Source of the DNA: Legionella waltersii
GTDB lineage: Bacteria > Pseudomonadota > Gammaproteobacteria > Legionellales > Legionellaceae
Length of the DNA stretch: 64,000 bases
Assembly (NCBI RefSeq): GCF_001468085.1
Contig: NZ_LNZB01000060.1
Location: 520,257 to 584,256 of the forward strand
Direction: 5' to 3'
Made by a program: the position numbers and the translations under genes. Position 1 is the stretch's first letter. Each line of letters starts with the position of its first letter. The notes beneath the pieces are model-generated. The model was not told the DNA's origin and made no database searches. It saw nothing but the letters and a program-made list of their open reading frames with translations. This document shows positions 19,808 to 28,501 of this stretch, piece after piece.

Positions 19808-20824
19808 ATGCCAACTAAAAAATTGAGCGATGCTCTGATTATTGGATTACAAATGAGCCTTTGCGGGTTAATTTGCTTCTTTATTTCACAATACTTTCAT
19901 TTCAGTGAAGGGTTTTGGTCTGTCGTTACTGTTTCAGCCATTACTAGACCTTTTTTTTCTGCAACCTTTGTCAAAGCAGGATTACGTCTTTTCGGAACAT
20001 TGTTTGGCGCCACTGTCGGATTTATTATGGCTGAATGGATTGGTTTTTCGCCTATCTTATTGTTTTTGGCAATTTTAATTTTTTCGACAGTTACTGTTTA
20101 TATTGGGCTACAGACAAAACCGTATAATTATTTATCCATAGTTGCAGGGTTTAGCGCAACTATTGTGATTCAGTCGTTTTTGTTGGATAACATTCGTTCT
20201 ATTGCGTTGTATCGTACTCTTGAGGTGTGTATAGGAATCATAGTTATGAGCCTAGTAAGTTGGATATTGTCAAAATTTTTTTCATCACAAACACATTTAT
20301 TCGATAAAGACACGGCAAAAAAAATACATCGAGTTTTTCGGACCATCCATTTTTCTAAAGTTGATTTGTTCAATGCTTTGCTTATTAGTTTAACTATATC
20401 TGTAACCTTTATTTTCTGGATACTTTTTCGCTATCCACAGGGGGTTTGGCTGACAATTACCTTATTTGTCATTATGGAGGACACCATCGCAGAGACACAA
20501 AGCAAATCATTGGCCCGTTTGTTGGGGCAAATTTTCGCGGCTGTATTAGGAGGAACTGTAGCTGTTTTTTTTCCTTCCAATATGCCGATTATTGCCTTGG
20601 TACTTGTTGTGGGCTTTTTTATTTGCGGAACTGTTATTGGGTATGAGTCACGATTTTCCGCCTCTGGGAATCATGCTGGAAGTGCTCTAGCCATTATGCT
20701 CCTTGCTGGCTTACCTGATAATAGCGCTGAAGTAGTCATAAACCGGTTTATTAACGTTGTCGCTGCTATTGTCATAGCAATGACAGTCAGTTATTTTCAA
20801 TTAATTAGTAAGCCGAAGTTATAA
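19808..20824 (+). CDS. FUSC-family inner-membrane protein
   Basis: A 338-residue polytopic protein made of two similar halves, each with about five TM segments. Each half begins with a helix pair containing FWSVVTVSAITRP or VWLTITLFVIMED, and a glycine-rich block GLRLFGTLFGATVGF or LARLLGQIFAAVLGGTV. This is the fusaric-acid-resistance/YccS/AaeB pattern of efflux-like proteins. Substrate is unknown. It lies on the opposite strand inside the lss region, divergent from lssB, so its link to type I secretion is doubtful. Confidence 0.8.
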   Translation: MPTKKLSDALIIGLQMSLCGLICFFISQYFHFSEGFWSVVTVSAITRPFFSATFVKAGLRLFGTLFGATVGFIMAEWIGFSPILLFLAILIFSTVTVYIGLQTKPYNYLSIVAGFSATIVIQSFLLDNIRSIALYRTLEVCIGIIVMSLVSWILSKFFSSQTHLFDKDTAKKIHRVFRTIHFSKVDLFNALLISLTISVTFIFWILFRYPQGVWLTITLFVIMEDTIAETQSKSLARLLGQIFAAVLGGTVAVFFPSNMPIIALVLVVGFFICGTVIGYESRFSASGNHAGSALAIMLLAGLPDNSAEVVINRFINVVAAIVIAMTVSYFQLISKPKL

Positions 20825-20836
20825 TGCAAGATATAG

Positions 20837-20886
20837 AATGAATGAGAGGCATTAGGTCTGATTGTCACGAGTTCCTCTCATTCATT
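20837..20886. terminator. Long inverted repeat between convergent genes
   Basis: A 13-base arm AATGAATGAGAGG at 20837-20849 matches exactly, in inverted orientation, CCTCTCATTCATT at 20874-20886, with a 24-base loop. It lies between the FUSC gene and the convergent L,D-transpeptidase gene, and the right arm touches the latter's stop codon. No U-tract follows on either strand, so it may act as a factor-independent hairpin barrier or mRNA-end stabiliser. Confidence 0.45.
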
Positions 20887-21586
20887 AGGCTGTGTAGCTT
20901 GGTTCTTTAAATGGTTTTAATGCTTCAGTAATTTGCTTATACAACTCCGGCAACCATCTTGGTTGAGCAAAATTAGTGGTTGTAGGCTTTTTATATCTTA
21001 AGTCATTTGGAGCTATGATAACTTGAATATTTTGCAGGCCGACTCGACGGGCTAGAATGAATAGCTGATCAATCGCCAAATCTCCGACAGCTAGGCATCC
21101 TACGGATAGACTCTTACCATGTATGAAGATATTATTTCCTAATTGTTTTCGACCATCCATGTAACCTTTCTGCCTGTCAAAATTATTAGGGTAATTAATC
21201 ATCATGGAAAGGTGCATACTACTAAATGGATTGAAGTTAACTAACTTATAAATTCCTTCAGGGATTTGTTTATCATTCTCACGTAGCTTTGGGCCTAGAC
21301 GCCCACTGAATCCAGTCAATGGATAATCATGCACATGGGTCCATTTCTGATCTGGGTTTTTAGCCCATAGCTCAACCTTACGTTCTGATTTAAATGCCAA
21401 TAAAGCAATTTGTTGGGGTGGGTAAGTGACCTTTGCCTTATTAAAGTATTGCTTTAGCTGAGGCTCGACTCTTAAGCCATAACGCTTTACTGCTTTATCC
21501 ACAGCATTATCCCAATTTAACTTGGGTCCCATAGCAAAGCATTTTAAGCTTAAAATCAAATAGATAAGTGTACTAAAATATTTCAT
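20885..21586 (-). CDS. L,D-transpeptidase (YkuD) family protein, exported
   Basis: A 233-residue protein with an N-terminal signal peptide (MKYFSTLIYLILSLKCFAMG) and a YkuD catalytic domain. The signature histidine and nucleophilic cysteine are seen in FIHGKSLSVGCLAVGD (HG...SxGC). The family crosslinks peptidoglycan stem peptides or anchors proteins in the periplasm; some members only hydrolyse. It sits between the lssZ-like gene and lssB on the minus strand. In the published order lssXYZABD this position would be lssA, but that equation is inference, so no symbol is given. Confidence 0.85.
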   Translation of the reverse strand: MKYFSTLIYLILSLKCFAMGPKLNWDNAVDKAVKRYGLRVEPQLKQYFNKAKVTYPPQQIALLAFKSERKVELWAKNPDQKWTHVHDYPLTGFSGRLGPKLRENDKQIPEGIYKLVNFNPFSSMHLSMMINYPNNFDRQKGYMDGRKQLGNNIFIHGKSLSVGCLAVGDLAIDQLFILARRVGLQNIQVIIAPNDLRYKKPTTTNFAQPRWLPELYKQITEALKPFKEPSYTA

Positions 21587-21650
21587 ATAAGCGTAATTAA
21601 ATTCTATTAAAAGGATATTAACAAATAATACTCATTAGTAAAACACTGAT

Positions 21651-22256
21651 TTAGCTTTTCTTCTTTTGTAGCTGTAATAGCTGCTTTTTAGTTGGGTTTG
21701 ACATCTGTGTTGTAAGAAAATCAGGGCTAATGGATAAATGACCTATAGAGGGTATTAGCCCGTAGTAATTAGGGCACAGAAAATACACCGTTCCATCAGC
21801 TGCTACTTTATAGAAAATGTATTTGTAGCTGCAGTATTTAGGTTTTTCCATCATAGAAACCTGCATAACGGGTGAGCCTGGCAATCTATTCTCAATAAAA
21901 TAGGCGTTAATCCAAATGTTTATAATGAGTAAACCACTTCCTATGACAACACACGATTGAATAAAGCTAATTAAATATTTAAGTGATTTGTTTTGTTTAG
22001 TAATGTTTGAAAAAATGTATATCAAGGACACGCACAATATTACCATATTAGCAGAGTGGCTTAATGCGTTGGGATAATTAAAATAACTTCCTAAAATTTC
22101 ACCGCCTGAAGTTTTAAAATGAATGATCAAAGCAATTAGGCTTATCCAGAGTGAGGAAATAACGTAAGTCAGTAAATTTCTTTTTATCCCAATAAATAAA
22201 AGAATTAAGCCAACTAATGGTAATAAAGAATATAAGATGCTCACTAAGGTGTACAT
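21651..22256 (-). CDS. lssZ: LssZ-like inner-membrane protein
   Basis: A 201-residue protein with four likely TM segments in the first ~125 residues and a C-terminal soluble part with scattered cysteines (KYCSYKYIF, YFLCPNYYG) ending in a lysine-rich tail. No general family is recognised. The symbol is proposed from its place directly after lssY in the lss locus and from its size; biochemical role is unknown. A 193-base gap with a hairpin separates it from lssY, so it may have its own promoter. Confidence 0.55.
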   Translation of the reverse strand: MYTLVSILYSLLPLVGLILLFIGIKRNLLTYVISSLWISLIALIIHFKTSGGEILGSYFNYPNALSHSANMVILCVSLIYIFSNITKQNKSLKYLISFIQSCVVIGSGLLIINIWINAYFIENRLPGSPVMQVSMMEKPKYCSYKYIFYKVAADGTVYFLCPNYYGLIPSIGHLSISPDFLTTQMSNPTKKQLLQLQKKKS

Positions 22257-22348
22257 TTGTGGTGTTCCTAATGGGTTGATTTTATCTTCTCCCTTTATAA
22301 AGGAATTTTAAAGAAGGCTTAAATAGTTATACGTGTTCAGTTGATCTC

Positions 22349-22390
22349 AAAGGCTGTTCATCGGTGTGCTATCAGATGATCGCCTTTTTT
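22349..22390. terminator. Imperfect hairpin in the lssY-lssZ gap
   Basis: AAAGGC at 22349-22354 pairs with GCCTTT at 22382-22387, and TCATC with GATGA inside it; TTTTTT ends the right arm on the plus strand. As both flanking genes run on the minus strand, the T-tract is on the wrong side for a simple lssY terminator, although the hairpin would also form in the minus-strand RNA. Confidence 0.3.
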
Positions 22391-22449
22391 ATACAATACC
22401 ATTTTATATCAGTTATTTATTTATTCCTCAACCGTATTGCATTCAACAG

Positions 22450-24492
22450 CTATTTTTTTTCTTTCATTAATAAAAGATAAGGTAATGTGGGGAACATGGT
22501 TGGCTTAGAATACTTACTTGATATTATAATTCTTTTCAAATTAAATTTATTATCTAGTGCTGGGGTTACATAAGATATGGGATTTAAGTCGGTAATTAAT
22601 GGAGAGGAAATCGATTTATTCTTTATATTCAATAAATTCTGATGCACAGAACCGATCCATACCGTATACTTTTTATCCGATATGTAAAAATTAGACTCCC
22701 AAATTGTTAACTCAAGAATTAATTTTAATTTTTTATCCTTAAATGTCATGACCAATTCAGGTTTTTTATTGTCATACAATTGGCTTAATAATGGTAATTT
22801 AACGGTTTCTTCATTGTTACTCATCCGCAACACTAACTTGGACCAAAACGATCGGTCATTGTGGCTTTGCCAACCATAGTTTTCTAAGTTGCTTTGAAAA
22901 TGATGCAAATCACCCACAAATTGTAGGTTAAGAAAGCTTATTCGTTTTCCAACTCTGCTCAATCTATAAAGAGGTAATATAGGTTGCTTTTGCTCCCACC
23001 ATTGATGCTCAGATAAGATGTGTTCCTTTAAATAGGGCATGTGGTTGTGAACTAAACTGTTATAGTTCGTGTACGTCGATATAGAACAAGCGAAGAAGGT
23101 ACTAACAATTAATGTTGTAATCATTCCCAATGCATGATTTGACTTAACATGGTTTGAGACTGATTTTCTATACGACAAGTAGTAAATGAGACATAAACTC
23201 GTGCCTAATAAATACGAAGCGATTATGCTGCTTATCCAAGAATCCCCTAAGTAGATCTCAGCAAAACCTGCCAATCCCAATATGATCAAAATCACTGTTT
23301 TTAAGGTGCCAGTAATGAGCGTGTAATGGCTGGTTATGTATAATAATATGAAAGAATACAGAACTGTAACCAAACTTAAATTGATTGATGGGAAAGAGGA
23401 GCTTTCTATTGAAAATAATAATCCCTCAGGTCTTGGGTAGTGAGTAAGCAGATTTAAACCATATGCAATAAATACACAAGCAATGAGAAGACTTATTAAG
23501 TAAAGGACTGCCTTGACATTTTTATGATACAAAAACCATATACAAAATATAATGCTTAAAGTGATTATACTTAGGCTGCTAGTTAATTGCGAACAACCAA
23601 TAAAAAAGGCTTTGAGAACCGAGTTATTAACACTTTGTACAAAATAATGTATTGGCAAATCAATGTAGGTGTACAAAATACCGTTTAATGCCAATCCGGT
23701 TAATATCATCAATGCTAATATTGTAACGAATGTGATAATAAGTAAGCCAATTGTGGAGTAATGGTTTTCTTCGTAACTGGGTGTAATAAAATTAAGCAAT
23801 CCTGAAAAATACGGCTTATTATGAAGTGCCACCCATAGGTGATGTAAATTACTTTTAAAATAGCGATGCAATCCCCTAAATATTAACTTAAACACAAAGC
23901 TAATAACCCAAATTGAAGCTAAAATAACCAGGATAAGTATAAACAATCTTGTGGCTACTTCAGCGGATAACTCATGGCCTGCCGCGCCAATGATTACTCC
24001 TGGCACAACGTACAGTATGGCCCAGCCAATTCCAGATATTGTATTCGCTAGTAAAAAGCGCCATTGAGGCATATGCATTATTCCAGCAATCACTGGAATA
24101 ATAGATCGAAGCGGACCAACAAATCGTCCAATCAGAACGCTTTTTCCACCATGATGCGTGAAGAACTCCTTTCCGTACTTAATTAGACCGGGGTATTTCT
24201 TAAAAGGCCATATTTCAATTAGAGTCTCACTGTAGTAGTACCCTAAAAAATAGCTCAGGCTATCGCCACAAATTGCACCAAGTGTAGCTGATAACAGTGT
24301 TAAATCGATACTCATTATTCCGGTTCCAGCTAGAATTCCTATAGCGGTCATTGTTACTGAACCCGGAACTATGCTGCCGACAATTGCCAAAGATTCGCTC
24401 AGAGCGATTATAAAAGTAATTAATAGAGCCCAGTTGGGGTGGGCTTGTAACCAGTTCGTGAGAGGCTGAACATAGTCTACTAACAAATTCAT
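22450..24492 (-). CDS. lssY: LssY: DedA, degenerate PAP2 and LssY C-terminal domains
   Basis: A 680-residue polytopic protein of three parts. Residues about 1-215 form a DedA/VTT-type domain with an intact signature (GRFVGPLRSIIPVIAG). Residues about 240-450 have the six-helix layout of PAP2 phosphatases. The C-terminal ~200 residues match the soluble LssY C-terminal type (around YRLSRVGKRISFLNLQFVGD). The PAP2 catalytic residues appear lost: FPSIN stands where PSGH is expected and YLGDSWISS where RxxxxxHxxxD is expected. It lies 12 bases after lipB and is probably co-transcribed with the dacA-dat-ybeD-lipB run. DedA proteins handle lipid carriers, so an envelope-lipid role is plausible. Confidence 0.85.
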   Translation of the reverse strand: MNLLVDYVQPLTNWLQAHPNWALLITFIIALSESLAIVGSIVPGSVTMTAIGILAGTGIMSIDLTLLSATLGAICGDSLSYFLGYYYSETLIEIWPFKKYPGLIKYGKEFFTHHGGKSVLIGRFVGPLRSIIPVIAGIMHMPQWRFLLANTISGIGWAILYVVPGVIIGAAGHELSAEVATRLFILILVILASIWVISFVFKLIFRGLHRYFKSNLHHLWVALHNKPYFSGLLNFITPSYEENHYSTIGLLIITFVTILALMILTGLALNGILYTYIDLPIHYFVQSVNNSVLKAFFIGCSQLTSSLSIITLSIIFCIWFLYHKNVKAVLYLISLLIACVFIAYGLNLLTHYPRPEGLLFSIESSSFPSINLSLVTVLYSFILLYITSHYTLITGTLKTVILIILGLAGFAEIYLGDSWISSIIASYLLGTSLCLIYYLSYRKSVSNHVKSNHALGMITTLIVSTFFACSISTYTNYNSLVHNHMPYLKEHILSEHQWWEQKQPILPLYRLSRVGKRISFLNLQFVGDLHHFQSNLENYGWQSHNDRSFWSKLVLRMSNNEETVKLPLLSQLYDNKKPELVMTFKDKKLKLILELTIWESNFYISDKKYTVWIGSVHQNLLNIKNKSISSPLITDLNPISYVTPALDNKFNLKRIIISSKYSKPTMFPTLPYLLLMKEKK

Positions 24493-24504
24493 AATGTCCT
24501 ATTA

Positions 24505-25101
24505 TTAAAATTGCTCTAAAAAAAACTCACTAAATCGCTTACTAACTTCATCCACAGTGATGCTAGGGATAAAGTCAGAAATTTGAGTCATTTCCATTCT
24601 TGCATATCCACATGGGTTAATCCCAGAAAAAGGGGTTAAATCCATATTCGTGTTTAAAGCTATTCCATGGTAGGTACAGCCATTTTTTACACGAAGTCCT
24701 ATGGATGCTATTTTCTTATCATTAACATAGACGCCAGGGGCACCACAACGTATATTTGCATCAATTTGATATTCTTTAAGAAGCGAAATTAGAACTTGTT
24801 CCAATTTTGATACTAATGTCCTAATGCCTAAATTTCTTCTTCGGATATCCATCAAAATATAAGCGACTAACTGACCAGGACCATGGTAAGTAACTTGCCC
24901 CCCGCGGTCTGATTGTATAATTTCAATCGACTTCGGATTCAAAATATGCTCGGGTTTCCCAGCTTGTCCTTGGGTGTATATTGGGAAATGCTCAAGTAAC
25001 CATAATTCATCTTCACTAGTCTCATTTCGAGCAATAGTCAACTCTTTCATCCGTAGCCAAACTTCTGAATAATGTTTAATACCTAGTTGACGAATTATCA
25101 T
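24505..25101 (-). CDS. lipB: Octanoyl-(acyl carrier protein) transferase
   Basis: Transfers octanoate from ACP to lipoyl domains, the first step of lipoate synthesis. The 198-residue protein has [19 protein letters not shown], the catalytic lysine in [10 protein letters not shown] and the catalytic cysteine in [13 protein letters not shown]. Its start overlaps the ybeD stop by one base (TAATG). It would supply the lipoyl groups of the E2 encoded by aceF in this window. lipA is not seen here. Confidence 0.95.
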   Translation of the reverse strand: MIIRQLGIKHYSEVWLRMKELTIARNETSEDELWLLEHFPIYTQGQAGKPEHILNPKSIEIIQSDRGGQVTYHGPGQLVAYILMDIRRRNLGIRTLVSKLEQVLISLLKEYQIDANIRCGAPGVYVNDKKIASIGLRVKNGCTYHGIALNTNMDLTPFSGINPCGYARMEMTQISDFIPSITVDEVSKRFSEFFLEQF

Positions 25102-25364
25102 TATAAAACCATCTTAACGTCAGGATGTTTGGTAATCTCTTCGTAAAATGCATCCAGCATTTCTTGGCTTTCAGCTAGAACAGTCACTGTTATAGCAAGA
25201 TAATTATTCTTTTCACTCATTTTATGACTAAGGTTTTTATCATCAAAGCTGGAAAAATGTTTGATTGTGATTTCAGTGATTTCACGAATAAACGAATCAG
25301 AGCTTAATCCAATGATTTTAACAGGAAAATGACAAGGAAATTCAATTAACGTTGTTTTATTCAT
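25101..25364 (-). CDS. ybeD: YbeD/DUF493 family protein
   Basis: An 87-residue ACT-like small protein with the DUF493 pattern: [19 protein letters not shown] near the N-terminus and [22 protein letters not shown] in the second half (22 residues, core [10 protein letters not shown]). Members sit between dacA and lipB in many gamma-proteobacteria, as here with dat inserted. It overlaps dat by 4 bases (ATGA) and lipB by one. Function is unproven; a regulatory role in lipoate metabolism has been suggested for the family. Confidence 0.9.
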   Translation of the reverse strand: MNKTTLIEFPCHFPVKIIGLSSDSFIREITEITIKHFSSFDDKNLSHKMSEKNNYLAITVTVLAESQEMLDAFYEEITKHPDVKMVL

Positions 25365-26206
25365 GCTTTAGTGAGTAACTGTTGAAATTGATTATTTAAT
25401 ATACGCCAAGTACCACCAATAATACCTTTGTTAATTGGTTTGTCATTAACAGTAACTATCGGAAAGATTTCTTTTGTAGTACTAGTTATCCATACCTCTT
25501 TCGCTGAATAAAGATCATCGATCGTTATATTCGCCTCAGTGTATTTAAGATTACTTTTTTGTATTAATTCGAGCACAATATTTCTTGTAATTCCAGGTAG
25601 GCAGAGATTATTTAAGGGAGGAGTAACAATGAGATCATTACTGTCCACTATGAAAACATTGCACGTACTCCCTTCTGTTATATACCCATCCCGAACCATA
25701 ATAGAGGTGAGATATCCTGCAGACACAGCCTCATGATTTATCATTATGTTTGCTAAAAGAGAGGTGGTTTTTATATCACAGCGACTCCAACGAAAATCTT
25801 CTATTAGTTTTGCCGACATTCCTTTTTCTTTGTCTTCGAGGGACGGAAACTTATTATGCAGAGTAAATGCAACCACCGTTGGCTCTAGTGAATCAGGTAT
25901 ATCATGTTTTCTTATCCCTTGATTGCCGCGAGTAATCTGCAAATAAACTTGCATAGTATCACCACCGTTTTTACGAATTAACTGGTCAATGATTTCTTCG
26001 AAAGGATAACTCGGTATTGGAATTTTAATTTTATCTAAATTTGAAAATAAACGTTCTAAGTGCTTTTCTAGGAAAAAGGGTCGCCCGTTATAAACGGGCA
26101 ATACCTCATATATAGCGTCACCAAATAAAAAGCCACGATCAAAAATTGAAATGGAAGCATTGGTTTCTTCAATAAAATTACCGTTTATAAAGGCATATTT
26201 CATCAT
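25361..26206 (-). CDS. dat: Class IV aminotransferase, D-amino-acid aminotransferase type
   Basis: A PLP enzyme of fold type IV; D-alanine aminotransferases supply D-Glu/D-Ala for peptidoglycan. The 281-residue protein opens YAFINGNFIEETNASISIFDRGFLFGD (core ISIFDRGFLFGD). The PLP lysine is in CDIKTTSLLANIM and the phosphate/carboxylate site in ITEGSTCNVFIVD. The ATG at 26206 is preferred, with AAGG about 8 bases upstream; the frame is open to a TTG at 26227 that would overlap dacA. Branched-chain aminotransferase or aminodeoxychorismate lyase are alternatives, but the dacA neighbour favours a cell-wall role. Confidence 0.88.
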   Translation of the reverse strand: MMKYAFINGNFIEETNASISIFDRGFLFGDAIYEVLPVYNGRPFFLEKHLERLFSNLDKIKIPIPSYPFEEIIDQLIRKNGGDTMQVYLQITRGNQGIRKHDIPDSLEPTVVAFTLHNKFPSLEDKEKGMSAKLIEDFRWSRCDIKTTSLLANIMINHEAVSAGYLTSIMVRDGYITEGSTCNVFIVDSNDLIVTPPLNNLCLPGITRNIVLELIQKSNLKYTEANITIDDLYSAKEVWITSTTKEIFPIVTVNDKPINKGIIGGTWRILNNQFQQLLTKA

Positions 26207-26219
26207 TAGGATACCTTGT

Positions 26220-27446
26220 CTAACCAAACCAACTTCTGAAGGCTAAGCGAATTGAATCTTTCGTCCTTGTGTATAAACCACCCGCTTCGATTGATTGTAA
26301 AGTATATAAAGGTCGAGATGAAATGACTTTATTATCCAATTCAACAACAATTTCACCCACTTTGTCGCCCTTATTAATTGGGGCTTGCGTGTAATCTGGA
26401 ATCTTAGTAGAAATTTTTAGTCGATCATATTGACCAGCAGGTATGGTGATGAATTGATCATCAGTTAAACCTACGCTTACCTTATCTACCACGCCCTTAT
26501 ATAAAGGTATCTCTGCTATGGATTGGCCAGATTTATAGAGTTTATGTGTTTCAAAAAATCGAAAACCGTAATTTAGAAGTTTATCACTATCATCTGCACG
26601 CATGCCGTCTGTTGGCTCTCCGAGAACTACAGCTAGTAAACGCATATTTCCTCGTTTGGCAGATGATACTAAACAAAAACCAGCCTCACTAGTATGACCT
26701 GTTTTAATTCCATCAACTTGATTATCTCTCCATAACAATCGATTGCGGTTTGGCTGGCGTATTCCATTGTAGGTAAACCACTTTTGTTTATACCAGCCAT
26801 AGAATTGGGGAAAATCCATGACTAGTGCACGACCTAGAATGGCTAAATCCTTAGCAGTTGTGTAATGATTGGGATCGGGTAAACCAGTACTGTCCGTAAA
26901 ATGGCTGTTTTTCATGCCTAAATTCTGGGCTTGTTGATTCATTAACTCAGCAAAAGAGTTTTCAGAGCCTCCTACGTGCTCTGCCATTGCCACACAAGCA
27001 TCATTTCCAGAATCTACTATGATACCTTTTAATAAATTTTCAACAGAAACCATTTCACCTTCTTTAATAAACATGCGTGATCCACCAATTTTCCATGCAT
27101 CACGACTTACTCTGACCTCATCGTTTAAGTGAATTTGATTATTTTGTAGTGCGTTTGAAATAACGTACAAGGTCATCATTTTGGTTAAGCTAGCTGGTGG
27201 TAACTTTTCATCACTGTTTCTTTCAGCGAGAATTTTCCCACTATCAACATCAATCAGCATATACGCCTTGGCATTGATAATAGGAGCAGCGGGGGTTATA
27301 AAGGGTTTTGCGATTGTGGTGGTTGGTTTCGGTTTCTGTAGATCCGATGATGTTGGCAGTGAATCCTCAGCCATCGAATTATTAGATTGAACAATAAGGG
27401 TTATAAAAAATAATAACGTTAATAGAAATGACGTGGCTTTAGTCAT
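26220..27446 (-). CDS. dacA: D-alanyl-D-alanine carboxypeptidase (PBP5/6 type)
   Basis: A low-molecular-weight penicillin-binding protein that trims the terminal D-Ala of peptidoglycan pentapeptides. The 408 residues include a signal peptide (to about residue 26), a proline-rich linker, the SxxK motif PPASLTKMMTLYV, the SGN motif IVDSGNDACVAMAEHVGG, and KTG in VDGIKTGHTSEAGFCL. A C-terminal PBP5_C domain and an amphipathic end (IRLAFRSWFG) suit peripheral anchoring to the outer face of the inner membrane. First gene of dacA-dat-ybeD-lipB-lssY; divergent from rlpA. Confidence 0.95.
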   Translation of the reverse strand: MTKATSFLLTLLFFITLIVQSNNSMAEDSLPTSSDLQKPKPTTTIAKPFITPAAPIINAKAYMLIDVDSGKILAERNSDEKLPPASLTKMMTLYVISNALQNNQIHLNDEVRVSRDAWKIGGSRMFIKEGEMVSVENLLKGIIVDSGNDACVAMAEHVGGSENSFAELMNQQAQNLGMKNSHFTDSTGLPDPNHYTTAKDLAILGRALVMDFPQFYGWYKQKWFTYNGIRQPNRNRLLWRDNQVDGIKTGHTSEAGFCLVSSAKRGNMRLLAVVLGEPTDGMRADDSDKLLNYGFRFFETHKLYKSGQSIAEIPLYKGVVDKVSVGLTDDQFITIPAGQYDRLKISTKIPDYTQAPINKGDKVGEIVVELDNKVISSRPLYTLQSIEAGGLYTRTKDSIRLAFRSWFG

Positions 27447-27605
27447 GATGAAACCTGCTTTAATCGAAAATAGGCTATACTATCACAGCCTTTTAAATGC
27501 ATCCAAGTATATTTTCCCTGGTAAATACGGCTAAAAATCAAAACTTCGAATTTCCTCGATTTTTCGGTATATTAAAAAAAACAATAACAAAAAATGATAG
27601 AAATC

Positions 27606-28439
27606 ATGAGAAATTGCATTATATTAGCTCTTGCTGTGCTTTTGTGTGGCTGTCAATCTCCTAAGCACTCTGAAAATCCTCCCTCAAATTCTCAAACCAA
27701 TCCTAATCGTTCTCAAGGTAAATCGTCATTGTATGATCGATATAAATATAAAAATAACCGATACACCATCAGTCAAGATTCAGCACCAAAGAACCCTAAG
27801 ACTGCAAATTTTAAAGAACCTAAGCCTACGAAGGAGCCTTTAAGCCGCTATGGGAATCCATCTGAATACTATGTTGATGGAAGAACTTATGAAGTCATGA
27901 AAAACTCCTCCGGTTATAAGAGTAGGGGAGTAGCTTCTTGGTATGGAATGAAATTTCATAAGCAAAGAACTTCTAGTGGTGAGCCCTACAACATGTACGT
28001 TATGACAGCTGCTCATAAAACATTGCCATTACCCACCTACATCAAGGTTAGAAATTTAGAAAATGGAAAAGAAGCTATTGTAAAAGTCAATGACAGAGGT
28101 CCTTTTCACTCCAATAGAATAATTGATCTCTCTTATGCTGCCGCCTTGAAATTAGGAATCTTCCCTAAAGGGACTGCACAAGTTGAGATTGAAACATTAA
28201 TGGGACCTGCAAGTAAGGGGTTGTATTTCTTACAAGCTGGCGCATTTACAACAGAGTATTCTGCGAAGTTATTGAAAAGCAAGTTAAATAGAATTACTCC
28301 TTCACCAGTCATCATTGAGCATTATAATGATCATTATGTGGTGAGGGTTGGTCCATTTGGGAATAAAAACATGGCCGATAACTTAAAACTTAAATTAGCG
28401 AATAATGGTATTAAGGGTTCATTTTCTGTATTGATTTGA
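27606..28439 (+). CDS. rlpA: RlpA septal lytic transglycosylase, lipoprotein
   Basis: An outer-membrane lipoprotein that cleaves denuded glycan strands during division. From the ATG at 27606 the signal is MRNCIILALAVLLCGC with lipobox LCGC. A double-psi beta-barrel follows (GVASWYGMKFHKQRTSSGE, MTAAHKTLPLPT, VKVNDRGPFHSNR), then a C-terminal SPOR domain (about the last 75 residues, from YFLQAGAFTTEYSAKLL). An ATG at 27594 is in frame but weaker. Divergent from dacA across a shared 150-base promoter region. The pairing of rlpA with dacA is common in gamma-proteobacteria. Confidence 0.94.
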   Translation: MRNCIILALAVLLCGCQSPKHSENPPSNSQTNPNRSQGKSSLYDRYKYKNNRYTISQDSAPKNPKTANFKEPKPTKEPLSRYGNPSEYYVDGRTYEVMKNSSGYKSRGVASWYGMKFHKQRTSSGEPYNMYVMTAAHKTLPLPTYIKVRNLENGKEAIVKVNDRGPFHSNRIIDLSYAAALKLGIFPKGTAQVEIETLMGPASKGLYFLQAGAFTTEYSAKLLKSKLNRITPSPVIIEHYNDHYVVRVGPFGNKNMADNLKLKLANNGIKGSFSVLI

Positions 28440-28501
28440 TATTATATTTAATTCACAAAGAAGCAGGGGTTTCTCCCTCATCCATAAAAAGGTGGCTATT
28501 A

